Below, piece after piece: positions 43,559 through 52,341 of a stretch of 64,000 nucleotides of DNA (positions are counted from its first letter, which is position 1; every line of letters begins with the position of its first letter). Source of the stretch: JANTGF01 sp963750735 (lineage in GTDB: Bacteria; Bacteroidota; Bacteroidia; Bacteroidales; VadinHA17); NCBI GenBank assembly GCA_963750735.1, contig CAVVRY010000008.1, positions 124,001 through 188,000 of the forward strand. The letters are read 5' to 3'. Made by a program: the position numbers and the translations under genes. The notes beneath the pieces are model-generated. The model was not told where the DNA came from. It ran no database searches and was given only the letters and a program-made list of their open reading frames with translations.

Positions 43559-45307
43559 TCATTCTGCTAACTTGATTTTTAACTCCTTTAGCTGATCCTC
43601 AGAAATGGCCGAAGGACTTTCAATCATTATATCTCTGCCGGAATTATTCTTAGGAAAAGCTATATAGTCTCGAATTGATTCAGATCCACCGAAGAGTGCT
43701 ACCAGACGGTCAAAACCAAAAGCTATACCTCCATGTGGCGGTGCACCATATTTAAAAGCATTCATTAAAAACCCAAATTGGTTTTCAGCCTCCTTTTCAG
43801 TAAAGCCAAGATGTTCAAACATTTGCTGCTGTTTTTGCCGGTCATGAATTCTGATTGACCCACCACCAATTTCTACCCCGTTTATTACGAGGTCATATGC
43901 ATTGGCGCGAACACTCCCCGGATCTTTTTCAAGTAAATCTACATCCTCCTCTTTTGGTGAAGTAAATGGATGGTGCATCGCATGATATCTTTCAGTTTCA
44001 TCATCCCATTCAAATAAAGGAAAATCAACAACCCAAACAGGTTTAAAAACATTATTGTCTTTTAAATTTAGTATAGAAGCCATTTCTAAGCGCAAAGCAG
44101 ATAAGGCCGCAAGGGTTCTCCCCTTTTCACCTGCAAGAATAAGCAACAGGTCATCTTTTGATGCACCCATAGCTTCTTTCCAACCTCTTAAAGCATTCTC
44201 ATCGAAGAATTTATCAACTGATGATTTAAAAGTTCCATCCTTATTTACTTTAACATAAACCAGGCCTTTAGCACCAACCTGCGGCTGGGTAACAAAATTG
44301 GTAAGTTGATCAATTTGTTTTCTGGAGAAATCTGAACAGCCCGGAGCAGATATGGCCCCAACAAAATCGACCTGATCGAATACTCTAAAACCCTTACCCT
44401 GAACAACTGTGGTGATCTCCGAAATTTCCATTCCAAATCTTAAATCTGGTTTATCGGTACCATACTTACTCATTGCCTCATTATAAGGCATTCTCGGAAA
44501 TAAGAAATCCAGGTCAATATTTTTGATCCTGTTGAACAGATATTTAACAAGGCCCTCAAATGTCAATAGAACATCCTCTTGCTCAACAAATGACATCTCA
44601 CAATCTATTTGAGTGAACTCAGGTTGACGGTCAGCTCTTAAATCCTCATCTCTGAAACATTTAACAATCTGGAAATATTTATCAAACCCCGAGATCATTA
44701 GCAATTGTTTAAATGTTTGTGGTGATTGAGGTAAGGCGTAAAACTGCCCCTCGTTCATCCTTGAGGGGACAACAAAATCACGGGCTCCTTCTGGTGTTGA
44801 TTTTATAAGATAGGGGGTTTCAATTTCAATGAATTTCTGTAAATCAAGATAATTTCTTACCTCTTTTGCCATCTGATGTCTGAGCAATAGATTTGCTTTG
44901 AGAGGCTCCCGTCTTAAATCCAAATATCGATACTTCATTCGAATCTCTTCTCCTCCATCTGTATTGGTTTCAATTGTAAAGGGTGGGAGTTCAGATTTAC
45001 TTAATATCAAAATTTTATCAACAATTATTTCAATTTCACCGGTTGGAATGTTTTTATTCTTATTGCTTCTTTCAGTGACTTTCCCAAATACCTGAATAAC
45101 AAATTCCCTACCTAACTTCCTTGCTTTTTCACACAACTCAGGATCTGTATCCATGTTAAAAACCAACTGGGTAATCCCATACCTATCCCTCAGATCTATG
45201 AATGTCATACCTCCAAGATCTCTTGATTTCTGTATCCATCCACTTAAAATGACCTCCTGGTTGACATTCTGAATACTTAACTCTCCACAGTTGTGTGTTC
45301 TATACAT
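43559..45307 (-). CDS. aspS: aspartyl-tRNA synthetase
   Basis: Charges tRNA-Asp (class II synthetase). The N-terminal OB-fold anticodon domain has VILSGWIQKSRDLGGMTFIDLRDRYG; class II motif 2 is in KCFRDEDLRADRQPEFTQID; motif 3 is GIAFGFDRLVALFGG; a bacterial GAD insertion domain lies between motifs 2 and 3. I chose ATG 45307 (582 aa, MYRTHNCGE...). The ATG at 45334 would start inside the -7 box at 45332-45339 and cannot be on a transcript from that promoter. The gene is convergent with the M1 peptidase. Confidence 0.97.
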   Translation of the reverse strand: MYRTHNCGELSIQNVNQEVILSGWIQKSRDLGGMTFIDLRDRYGITQLVFNMDTDPELCEKARKLGREFVIQVFGKVTERSNKNKNIPTGEIEIIVDKILILSKSELPPFTIETNTDGGEEIRMKYRYLDLRREPLKANLLLRHQMAKEVRNYLDLQKFIEIETPYLIKSTPEGARDFVVPSRMNEGQFYALPQSPQTFKQLLMISGFDKYFQIVKCFRDEDLRADRQPEFTQIDCEMSFVEQEDVLLTFEGLVKYLFNRIKNIDLDFLFPRMPYNEAMSKYGTDKPDLRFGMEISEITTVVQGKGFRVFDQVDFVGAISAPGCSDFSRKQIDQLTNFVTQPQVGAKGLVYVKVNKDGTFKSSVDKFFDENALRGWKEAMGASKDDLLLILAGEKGRTLAALSALRLEMASILNLKDNNVFKPVWVVDFPLFEWDDETERYHAMHHPFTSPKEEDVDLLEKDPGSVRANAYDLVINGVEIGGGSIRIHDRQKQQQMFEHLGFTEKEAENQFGFLMNAFKYGAPPHGGIAFGFDRLVALFGGSESIRDYIAFPKNNSGRDIMIESPSAISEDQLKELKIKLAE

Positions 45308-45331
45308 GCTTTTAATTTTGATATGATCCTG

Positions 45332-45339
45332 CAAAAATA
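45332..45339 (-). promoter_or_regulatory. -7 promoter box TATTTTTG upstream of aspS
   Basis: A perfect TAnnTTTG match on the minus strand. Transcription should begin about 7 bp downstream, near 45325, which rules out the upstream ATG (45334) and leaves a leader of about 18 nt. Confidence 0.55.
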
Positions 45340-45403
45340 GAGAAATTCCTTAAAAATCACTATCTTAGTTGCACCTAATAAACCTTGATTAATTCTAACT
45401 TTC

Positions 45404-45877
45404 GTGCTTTTATCCAATCACTTAAATAATATTAGCAATCAGCTTTATTCGGATGAATACTTTATGAAAGAGGCCATTAAGGAGGCAAAAGTTGCTCTTG
45501 AAAAAGACGAAGTTCCAGTTGGGGCCATTATAGTAATATCAAACAAAATAATAGCCAGGTCACATAATCTGGTTGAGACACTGAATGATGCGACTGCTCA
45601 TGCTGAAATGCAATCTTTAACCTCAGCTCAAAACTATATCAATGGAAAATATTTACAAGAATGCACTTTATATGTCACTTTGGAACCATGTATAATGTGT
45701 GCCGGAGCACTTTTCTGGACCCAGTTGGGCAGACTGGTTTATGGAGCTTCAGATCCTAAAAGGGGGTTTAAAAGTTCACAGTTAAAAATTTTACACCCAT
45801 CAACTAAAATAAAAGAAGAGGTACTTGATTCTGAGTGCAGTGCCATGCTTAAGTCTTTCTTTAAGACAAAAAGATAA
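45404..45877 (+). CDS. tadA: tRNA-specific adenosine deaminase
   Basis: Converts A34 to inosine in tRNA-Arg(ACG). The zinc site is complete: HAEMQSL (His plus proton-shuttle Glu) and EPCIMCAGAL (two Cys), with KEAIKEAKVALEKDEVPVGAIIV at the front of the deaminase domain. The start is unclear. The family usually begins just before SDEYFM, but there is no ATG there, so GTG 45404 (157 aa) is used; ATG 45464 would cut off the conserved YSDEYF. TATCTTAG at 45361-45368 is a one-mismatch -7 box in the right place for the GTG start. Confidence 0.93.
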   Translation: MLLSNHLNNISNQLYSDEYFMKEAIKEAKVALEKDEVPVGAIIVISNKIIARSHNLVETLNDATAHAEMQSLTSAQNYINGKYLQECTLYVTLEPCIMCAGALFWTQLGRLVYGASDPKRGFKSSQLKILHPSTKIKEEVLDSECSAMLKSFFKTKR

Positions 45878-45938
45878 TTATGCTAATTGCATCCTTTTTA
45901 ATTTTAGCTATATTTGAATACATAGATACCCGTCAAGC

Positions 45939-46622
45939 ATGACTAAAGGAACATATATTCTCGCATTTATAATGCTATTTTCAAATTTAATTTCTTACTC
46001 GCAGGTAAATGCAAGAATAAATTCTATGACTACAAAAACTTCACTTTATGTTGATAATCCGTATGAAGAAGTTGAAGGAAATCCCTATGTCAAGGAAGAA
46101 TTTATGGAAGGTGTAATTGTATTTAAAGATTCATCTAAAATTTCAGAAGTATTTTTGCGGTATAACCATAACACCGATCAGATTGAGTTTAAGGAAGGAG
46201 ATGAAATTCGTGGATTTTCTAAACCTGGAGATCTTGAACTTGCAAGCTTTGGAAACAGAAGTTTTATTTATAATAGATACTATATTGGTAAAAAAATCCA
46301 ATCAGGTTACTTCGAAGTCCTGGCATCTGGCTATTGCAAATTGTTATTTCGCAGAGAATCTATTATCAAAAGAGAACAGTTATCTCCATCTGAAACATCA
46401 GGCGGAAACTATAGAGATTATTTCAGAACCACCGAAGAATATTACCTTCTTTTAGGTGCGGAACCTGCAAAAAAAGTCATAAAATCAAAAAAAAGTGTTC
46501 TTAAAGCTCTTGCAGAGGAGGAATCAAATTTAAAAAAGTATATAACAAATGAAGGGCTGAAAGTTAAGAATGATGAAGATCTTATTAAACTGATTAATTA
46601 TTACAACGATTTAAAGGAATAG
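45939..46622 (+). CDS. secreted protein of unknown function, 227 aa
   Basis: A signal peptide (YILAFIMLFSNLISYSQ) precedes a mixed-charge protein. It begins with an acidic, beta-rich part (YEEVEGNPYVKEEFMEGVIVFKDSS, a strand-loop pattern) and ends in a Lys-rich helical tail (KSVLKALAEEESNLKKYITNEGLKVKNDEDLIKLINYYNDL). I do not recognise the family. Positions 62 bp after tadA and 50 bp before the next small gene suggest cotranscription. Bacteroidota genomes carry many such short exported proteins. Confidence 0.7.
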   Translation: MTKGTYILAFIMLFSNLISYSQVNARINSMTTKTSLYVDNPYEEVEGNPYVKEEFMEGVIVFKDSSKISEVFLRYNHNTDQIEFKEGDEIRGFSKPGDLELASFGNRSFIYNRYYIGKKIQSGYFEVLASGYCKLLFRRESIIKREQLSPSETSGGNYRDYFRTTEEYYLLLGAEPAKKVIKSKKSVLKALAEEESNLKKYITNEGLKVKNDEDLIKLINYYNDLKE

Positions 46623-46671
46623 AAAAATTTGGAATTATATAATCACGGGCTGAAATATTAATTTTATAACT

Positions 46672-47151
46672 ATGGTAATTGAAAATATCAATGCTTCTTA
46701 TAAACAATGGTTCCGGAGTCTGGCATCCACAATTATTTTGGGTATTCTGATTTCGTTATTATTTACTATTCCATCATTTAATAATCCACCATGGGGTTTA
46801 AGTAAGATTCAAACTGTAATAATTTTATTAATTATCTATTTGGTTTATATCCTCATTCCGATTATTCTTAATTATCAATTCATTTATATCTCGGATGACG
46901 ACGAGAAATTCACCATTAGATATTATAATATTTCTTTTATTCCTGGAAAGAAAAAAGCTATTGTATTTGACCTAAGTGAGTTTGATCATTTTGAAGTAAC
47001 TAAATCTGTTTTCAATCTTAGAGAAAACCTGGTTATTTACAGGAAGATGCAAAAAGGAATAGTTAAATATCCTCCCATTTCATTAATGGGATTCAAACCA
47101 GCCAAGCGAAAAAAGGCCATACAAATGCTAACTAGCCTCAATAAAAGGTAA
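46672..47151 (+). CDS. membrane protein of unknown function, 159 aa
   Basis: Two hydrophobic helices near residues 18-36 (ASTIILGILISLLFTIPSF) and 48-68 (VIILLIIYLVYILIPIILNYQ) are followed by a soluble C-terminal half of about 85 residues. The latter is beta-rich (FIYISDDDEKFTIRYYNISFIPGKKKAIVFDLSEFDHFEVTKSVFN), which resembles the bPH layout where a PH-like domain follows two helices. This resemblance is only suggestive. No enzyme motif. Confidence 0.65.
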   Translation: MVIENINASYKQWFRSLASTIILGILISLLFTIPSFNNPPWGLSKIQTVIILLIIYLVYILIPIILNYQFIYISDDDEKFTIRYYNISFIPGKKKAIVFDLSEFDHFEVTKSVFNLRENLVIYRKMQKGIVKYPPISLMGFKPAKRKKAIQMLTSLNKR

Positions 47152-47285
47152 TTTCCCTAATAAATAATATGTATTTTATAACATGCATATACATGAGCAA
47201 AATCATTAATTATTCTTTTTTACCATCTCACATTTGTAACCAATTTCTTTTAAAAAAAAATATTGTCAAATTAATTTAAGAAGCC

Positions 47286-48623
47286 ATGAATGTTAATAAT
47301 TTCATGAATAATTTGGAGAGGAAACATCCAGGAGAACAAGAGTATTTACAGGCTGTTAGAGAAGTTCTTGAATCAATTGAAGATGTTTACAACGACAACC
47401 CTCAATTTGAATCTGCTGGTATACTTGAAAGACTTGTTGAACCCGACAGAATTTTAACTTTTAAGGTTCCGTGGCTGGACGATGAAGGAAGAACTCATGT
47501 AAATCTTGGCTACAGGGTACAATTCAACAATGCAATAGGACCATACAAGGGTGGATTGAGGTTTCACCCCAGTGTAACATTGAGTATTCTTAAATTCCTG
47601 GGATTTGAACAAATATTTAAGAATAGCCTTACAACTCTTCCTATGGGTGGAGGCAAAGGAGGAAGTGACTTCGATCCAAAAGGAAAATCAAATTCTGAGA
47701 TTATGAGGTTTAGCCAATCATTCATGCTAGAACTCTGGAGAATTATAGGGCCACAAACCGATGTGCCAGCCGGCGATATCGGGGTTGGTGGACGTGAAAT
47801 AGGATATTTGTATGGTATGTATAAAAAACTGGCACATGAAAATTCAGGTGTTCTTACCGGAAAGGGAAGGGATTGGGGAGGAAGCCTAATTAGGCCAGAG
47901 GCTACAGGTTTTGGAAATGTCTATTTTGCCAAAGAAATGTTGGAGGCAAATGGCAAAAGTATTAAGGATAAAATCGTTGCTGTATCAGGTTTTGGAAATG
48001 TTGCCTGGGGAGCTGTTATAAAAATAAATGAGCTGGGCGGCAAGGTTGTTACACTTTCCGGACCCGATGGCTATATATATGATCCGGATGGAGTTACTGG
48101 TGAAAAGATCGAATATATGCTAGAACTGAGAGCCAGCAATGAAGATATTGTGCAACCCTATGCTGAGCGTTTCCCCGGAGCAGAGTTCCATGCTGGCAAA
48201 AGACCATGGGAAGTAAAAGTGGATATTGCCCTCCCCTGTGCTACCCAAAATGAATTAGATGGCAATGATGCACAAGCGCTAATAGATAATGGCTGTTTTT
48301 GTGTAAGCGAGGGAGCAAATATGCCATCAACACCAGAGGCAATTGAGATATTCCATAAAAATAAAATATTGTTTGCCCCTGGAAAAGCTGCCAATGCAGG
48401 AGGTGTCGCTACCTCAGGACTGGAGATGTCGCAGAACTCACTTAAATTGAGTTGGACAAGAAAAGAAGTAGACGACAAATTGCACCAAATCATGAAAGAA
48501 ATCCATGAGTCATGTGTTATACACGGAAAATTAGACGATGGCTATGTTGATTATGTAAAAGGAGCCAATGTTGCAGGTTTTCTGAAAGTTGCGAATGCAA
48601 TGCTAGACCAGGGAGTAATCTAA
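47286..48623 (+). CDS. glutamate dehydrogenase, likely NAD-type paralogue
   Basis: A hexameric family I (about 445 aa) glutamate dehydrogenase: 2-oxoglutarate + NH4+ + NAD(P)H to glutamate. The catalytic region GPYKGGLRFHP and LPMGGGKGGSDFDPKG (active-site lysines) is intact. In the coenzyme site it reads SGFGNVAWGAVIKINELGGKVVTLSGPDG, which differs from the canonical NADP form (SGSGNVAQYA...SDSAG) found in the second copy at 50144. Bacteroides species have two such enzymes of different coenzyme use close together, so I infer that this one is the NADH-using form. A terminator follows. Confidence 0.9.
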   Translation: MNVNNFMNNLERKHPGEQEYLQAVREVLESIEDVYNDNPQFESAGILERLVEPDRILTFKVPWLDDEGRTHVNLGYRVQFNNAIGPYKGGLRFHPSVTLSILKFLGFEQIFKNSLTTLPMGGGKGGSDFDPKGKSNSEIMRFSQSFMLELWRIIGPQTDVPAGDIGVGGREIGYLYGMYKKLAHENSGVLTGKGRDWGGSLIRPEATGFGNVYFAKEMLEANGKSIKDKIVAVSGFGNVAWGAVIKINELGGKVVTLSGPDGYIYDPDGVTGEKIEYMLELRASNEDIVQPYAERFPGAEFHAGKRPWEVKVDIALPCATQNELDGNDAQALIDNGCFCVSEGANMPSTPEAIEIFHKNKILFAPGKAANAGGVATSGLEMSQNSLKLSWTRKEVDDKLHQIMKEIHESCVIHGKLDDGYVDYVKGANVAGFLKVANAMLDQGVI

Positions 48624-48680
48624 GAACGTACTTCATTCCTGGAATGTAAACCTTAATTAAAAAAATATTTTTATAATGAG

Positions 48681-48704
48681 GAAGCCATTTTTTGGCTTCT
48701 TTTT
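48681..48704 (+). terminator. rho-independent terminator after the first glutamate dehydrogenase
   Basis: GAAGCCA (48681-48687) pairs with TGGCTTC (48693-48699) across a T5 loop, followed by TTTTT. It is 57 bp past the stop codon and separates this gene from dprA. Confidence 0.8.
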
Positions 48705-48749
48705 CTATTAAGATGATCAAATTTTAAAACCAAGCTTATTAAAGTTTTA

Positions 48750-48757
48750 TATTTTTG
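48750..48757 (+). promoter_or_regulatory. -7 box TATTTTTG before dprA
   Basis: A perfect TAnnTTTG match. The box would put transcription start at about 48764, at or next to the GTG start codon of dprA, so the transcript may be nearly leaderless. No convincing -33 TTG is present. Confidence 0.4.
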
Positions 48758-48763
48758 TGTTTC

Positions 48764-49876
48764 GTGAATAATGAAGAGTTAACATATAAAATTGGTATAA
48801 GCTTGATCCCCGGGATTGGCCCGGTCACTGCTAAGAAACTAATCGCATATTCTGGTAGTATCGAAGGTGTATTTAAGCAAACACGAAAAAGTCTCCTTAA
48901 AATTCCAGGAATTGGGGAACAGCTTTCAAAGAATATTTTGGAAAAATCTATCTTGGATAAGGCTGAAAAGGAAAAAGAATTTATAAAAGAATTTAAAATA
49001 AAAAGCTTTTTCTATCTCGATAAGGATTACCCTGAAAGACTAAAACATTGTGAAGATGCTCCTGTAATGATCTTTCAGAAAGGGAAAGGAGATTTAAATA
49101 GTTTAAAAGCAATAAGCATAGTTGGTACCAGGAATGCTACCCAAACAGGGAAAGAAATATGTAATAGGTTTGTTGAAGATATAAGTAAAAAGCATCCTGA
49201 TACAATTATAATTAGTGGATTGGCATATGGAATAGATATTACAGCGCATAAAGCAGCTTTAAAGAATGGATTGAAAACGGTTGCTGTTTTGGGGCATGGT
49301 CTTAAAACTCTTTACCCATCCGCCCATAGGCCTGTTGCCAAAAAAATAATCGAACAAGGCGCTTTAGTAACTGATTTTCTGAGTCAGGAACTACCTGAAA
49401 GAAACAACTTTGTAAAACGAAATCGCATCATAGCAGGACTCTCCGATGCTACTATTGTTGTTGAATCAGGCCTGAAAGGTGGTGCGCTGATTACTGCAGA
49501 TATAGCAAACTCCTACAACAGAGATGTATTTGCATTTCCAGGTAGAATTCATGATCCTTATTCAAAGGGATGCAATAGATTGATCATATCGCATAAAGCA
49601 GCATTAATTGAAAGTGTAGAAGACCTTGAGTATATAATGGGATGGGAAGCGAAGAAACAAAAATCTACAGGAGTTCAAAAAGAACTTTTTATCGATCTGG
49701 AAGAAAATGAAAAGGAAATAGTAGATTTGTTAAGCCAGCATAAAGACCTCACCCTTGACCAGATATCTCTGAAGTTAAATAGTCCTGTAAGTCAGGTATC
49801 ATCCCAGCTTTTGGGCCTTGAGTTCAAGGGACTGGTAAAAAGTTTGCCTGGTAAATTGTACAAACTCTATTCTTGA
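48764..49876 (+). CDS. dprA: DNA-processing protein DprA
   Basis: Binds single-stranded DNA and loads RecA in natural transformation; broadly conserved even in bacteria not known to be competent. An N-terminal helix-hairpin-helix region (IPGIGPVTAKKLIAYSGSIEG) is followed by the Rossmann-like DprA core: ISIVGTRNATQTGKEICNRF, IISGLAYGIDITAHKAAL, AVLGHGLKTLYPSAHR and FPGRIHDPYSKGCNRLI. A C-terminal winged helix follows (LSQHKDLTLDQISLKLNSPVSQVSSQLLGLEFKGLV). GTG 48764 (370 aa) is preferred over TTG 48755, since the latter overlaps the promoter box. Confidence 0.94.
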   Translation: MNNEELTYKIGISLIPGIGPVTAKKLIAYSGSIEGVFKQTRKSLLKIPGIGEQLSKNILEKSILDKAEKEKEFIKEFKIKSFFYLDKDYPERLKHCEDAPVMIFQKGKGDLNSLKAISIVGTRNATQTGKEICNRFVEDISKKHPDTIIISGLAYGIDITAHKAALKNGLKTVAVLGHGLKTLYPSAHRPVAKKIIEQGALVTDFLSQELPERNNFVKRNRIIAGLSDATIVVESGLKGGALITADIANSYNRDVFAFPGRIHDPYSKGCNRLIISHKAALIESVEDLEYIMGWEAKKQKSTGVQKELFIDLEENEKEIVDLLSQHKDLTLDQISLKLNSPVSQVSSQLLGLEFKGLVKSLPGKLYKLYS

Positions 49877-50143
49877 ATTTCCAAACTATTATTGTCCGGT
49901 GTAAGACGTTAATGCCTAGATTTCAATAATTTTAAGGTATACTTTTAATTTTTATGTTGTTAAACAGGTTTTAACATAGCACAATTGCAACCCACAAGAT
50001 TACTCTTACTTGGCTATATATCTGTGTATTACAGACTATTGGACAAAAATCATAGAGGACTTTTATCATTTGGATATTGTAAAAAAAAAATTATGTTTGC
50101 TTCCATTCATTCAACCACTTTTATTAATCAAAAATTGTAAAAT
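49877..50143 (+). other. intergenic region upstream of the second glutamate dehydrogenase
   Basis: A 267-bp stretch with no coding frame I can support. It should hold the promoter and any nitrogen or energy control of the downstream gene, but I see no exact TAnnTTTG box and no clear palindrome. An A9 tract lies near 50082-50090. Confidence 0.35.
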
Positions 50144-51484
50144 ATGGATCCTAGAGTAAACAAATTTATGGCCGAAGTTAAAGCCAAAAATCCCGGGGAA
50201 AGTGAATTTCACCAGGCTGTAATGGAAGTTGCTGAATCATTGATTCCATTTATCGAAGAAAATCCTAAGTATAAACATGCAAAAGTTCTGGAAAGAATGA
50301 CTGAACCAGAAAGAGTTATTCTCTTTAGAGTTCCATGGGTTGACGATAAAGGAGAAGTTCAGATAAATAAAGGCTACAGGATTGAAATGAGCAGTGCCAT
50401 AGGCCCTTATAAGGGAGGCTTACGCTTTCATCCAACTGTAAATTTAGGAATCTTAAAGTTCCTCGCCTATGAACAAGTCTTTAAGAATAGTCTTACAACT
50501 CTTCCTATGGGTGGAGGAAAAGGAGGATCTGATTTTGATCCAAAAGGAAAATCCGATAATGAAGTAATGAAGTTTTGTCAGAGTTTCATGACTGAACTAT
50601 CCCGTCATATAGGACCAAATACTGATGTTCCGGCAGGTGATATTGGTGTTGGTGGACGTGAAATTGGGTTCCTCTATGGACAATACAAGCGACTTAGAAA
50701 TGAATTTACTGGGGTACTTACCGGAAAAGGTATTGAATGGGGAGGTAGCTTGATTCGCCCTGAAGCCACCGGTTATGGTACTGTTTATTTTGCTGAAGAA
50801 ATGCTGAAAGCCCGTGGAGATTCATTAAAAGATAAAGTAGTAACTATTTCAGGTTCTGGAAATGTTGCACAATATGCAACAGAAAAAGTAAATGATTTAG
50901 GTGGTAAAGTTGTAACTCTATCCGATTCAGCAGGTTTTATTTATGACCCAAATGGTATCGATGCTGAGAGGCTTGCCTATATTATGGAACTTAAAAATGT
51001 TAAACGTGGTCGTATTAAAGAATATGCCGACAAGTTTGGAGTTGAATATTACGAAGGGAAAAGGCCATGGGTTATTAAATGTGATGTTGCTCTTCCATGT
51101 GCAACTCAAAATGAAGTGAATAAAGAGGAAGCTGAAACACTTATGAAAAATGGTTGTTTTGTAGTTGCTGAGGGAGCGAATATGCCTTCAGAACCTGATG
51201 CAATTGAAGTTTACCAGAAAAATAAAATCCTTTATGGACTTGGTAAAGCTGCTAATGCAGGTGGTGTAGCTGTTTCTGGCCTCGAAATGAGTCAAAATTC
51301 ATTGCGCCTTAGCTGGACAAGAGAAGAGGTAGACAGCAGACTTTTTACAATTATGAAAGACATCCACGAGACCTGTGTAAAGTATGGAAAGGAAGAAAAT
51401 GGATACATTGATTATGTAAAAGGAGCCAATATTGGTGGTTTTGTAAAAGTTGCTGATTCTATGTTGGCACAGGGAATAGTTTAA
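50144..51484 (+). CDS. gdhA: NADP-type glutamate dehydrogenase
   Basis: A family I hexameric enzyme assimilating ammonia into glutamate. It has GPYKGGLRFHP, LPMGGGKGGSDFDPKG, TDVPAGDIGVGGREIGF, and the E. coli GdhA-like coenzyme loop SGSGNVAQYATEKVNDLGGKVVTLSDSAG. 446 aa. It aligns end to end with the copy at 47286; I estimate roughly 60% identity by eye. The closest match to E. coli GdhA in the coenzyme site supports NADP(H) use. A strong terminator follows. Confidence 0.95.
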   Translation: MDPRVNKFMAEVKAKNPGESEFHQAVMEVAESLIPFIEENPKYKHAKVLERMTEPERVILFRVPWVDDKGEVQINKGYRIEMSSAIGPYKGGLRFHPTVNLGILKFLAYEQVFKNSLTTLPMGGGKGGSDFDPKGKSDNEVMKFCQSFMTELSRHIGPNTDVPAGDIGVGGREIGFLYGQYKRLRNEFTGVLTGKGIEWGGSLIRPEATGYGTVYFAEEMLKARGDSLKDKVVTISGSGNVAQYATEKVNDLGGKVVTLSDSAGFIYDPNGIDAERLAYIMELKNVKRGRIKEYADKFGVEYYEGKRPWVIKCDVALPCATQNEVNKEEAETLMKNGCFVVAEGANMPSEPDAIEVYQKNKILYGLGKAANAGGVAVSGLEMSQNSLRLSWTREEVDSRLFTIMKDIHETCVKYGKEENGYIDYVKGANIGGFVKVADSMLAQGIV

Positions 51485-51510
51485 TACAAAAACTAATTGA
51501 ACAATTTACA

Positions 51511-51538
51511 AGGGCATATTTAAATATGCCCTTTTTTT
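51511..51538 (+). terminator. rho-independent terminator after gdhA
   Basis: AGGGCATATTTAAATATGCCCT is a perfect inverted repeat (stem AGGGCATAT, loop TTAA at most) followed by seven T. 27 bp past the gdhA stop. Confidence 0.88.
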
Positions 51539-51570
51539 ATATTTTTGTTCCCCACTCCTTTTAGCAAATT

Positions 51571-52341
51571 ATGGACCTCATTGACACCCATGCACATTTA
51601 TATCTTCCTGAATTTGATGCAGACATAGATTCAGTGATTAAAAATGCTCTTGATAATAGTATTACAAAAATATTTCTTCCAAATATAGACTCTTCTTCAA
51701 TTCAATCAATGCTTAAGCTTGTTGAGGATTCTCCGGAGACTTTTTATCCACTGATTGGCTTGCATCCGACCTCCGTAAAAGAAAATTACCAGGAAGAACT
51801 GAATTTGGTAAAAAAATGGCTAAACAGGAATAAATTTTGGGGTATTGGGGAAGTGGGAATTGACCTGTATTGGGATAAAACATTTAGAGAGGAGCAAATG
51901 GATGCTTTCCGTCAACAAATAGGCTTTAGCGTTGAAAAAAGCTTGCCTGTTATCATTCATTCAAGGGAGTCCTTTTATGAAATATTCTCTGTTCTGGAAG
52001 ATTTTAAAGGGACAAGATTAACAGGAATTTTTCATAGTTTTACAGGAACAATTTCCCAGGCGATTAAAGCAGTTGAAATGGGTTTTAAGATTGGCATTAA
52101 TGGGATAGTCACTTTCAAAAACTCAGGTCTTGACAAAACTGTATATGAAATTGGGTTAGAAAACCTTGTTCTTGAAACAGATTCCCCCTACCTGGCTCCT
52201 GCGCCCAGACGAGGTAAAAGAAATGAATCGGCTAATCTAATCTATATCGCAGAAAAAATAGCAGATGTTTTTTCATGTGACCTGGATATTGTAAAAAAAG
52301 TAACTTCAAAAAATGCTATGGAAGTATATAAAATTGATTAA
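51571..52341 (+). CDS. tatD: TatD-family metal-dependent DNase/hydrolase
   Basis: A TIM-barrel hydrolase with the metal-binding DTHAHLYLPEFD at residues 4-15, IGLHPTSV, IGEVGIDLYWD, IIHSRESF, GIFHSFTGT and LETDSPYLAP. These cover the conserved His, Glu and Asp ligands. The TatD group are 3'-5' exonucleases on DNA; the cell role is not settled. 256 aa, normal. The stop TAA is immediately followed by the ATG of the asparaginase gene, so the two are cotranscribed. Confidence 0.93.
   Translation: MDLIDTHAHLYLPEFDADIDSVIKNALDNSITKIFLPNIDSSSIQSMLKLVEDSPETFYPLIGLHPTSVKENYQEELNLVKKWLNRNKFWGIGEVGIDLYWDKTFREEQMDAFRQQIGFSVEKSLPVIIHSRESFYEIFSVLEDFKGTRLTGIFHSFTGTISQAIKAVEMGFKIGINGIVTFKNSGLDKTVYEIGLENLVLETDSPYLAPAPRRGKRNESANLIYIAEKIADVFSCDLDIVKKVTSKNAMEVYKID

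Noticed and set aside
46117..46455. 112-codon frame inside the secreted protein gene at 45939
   Set aside because: It lies fully within a longer frame that has a proper signal peptide.
47286..51484. Recent tandem duplication of glutamate dehydrogenase
   Set aside because: The copies are diverged (about 60% identity by eye) and differ in the coenzyme site, with dprA and separate terminators between them.
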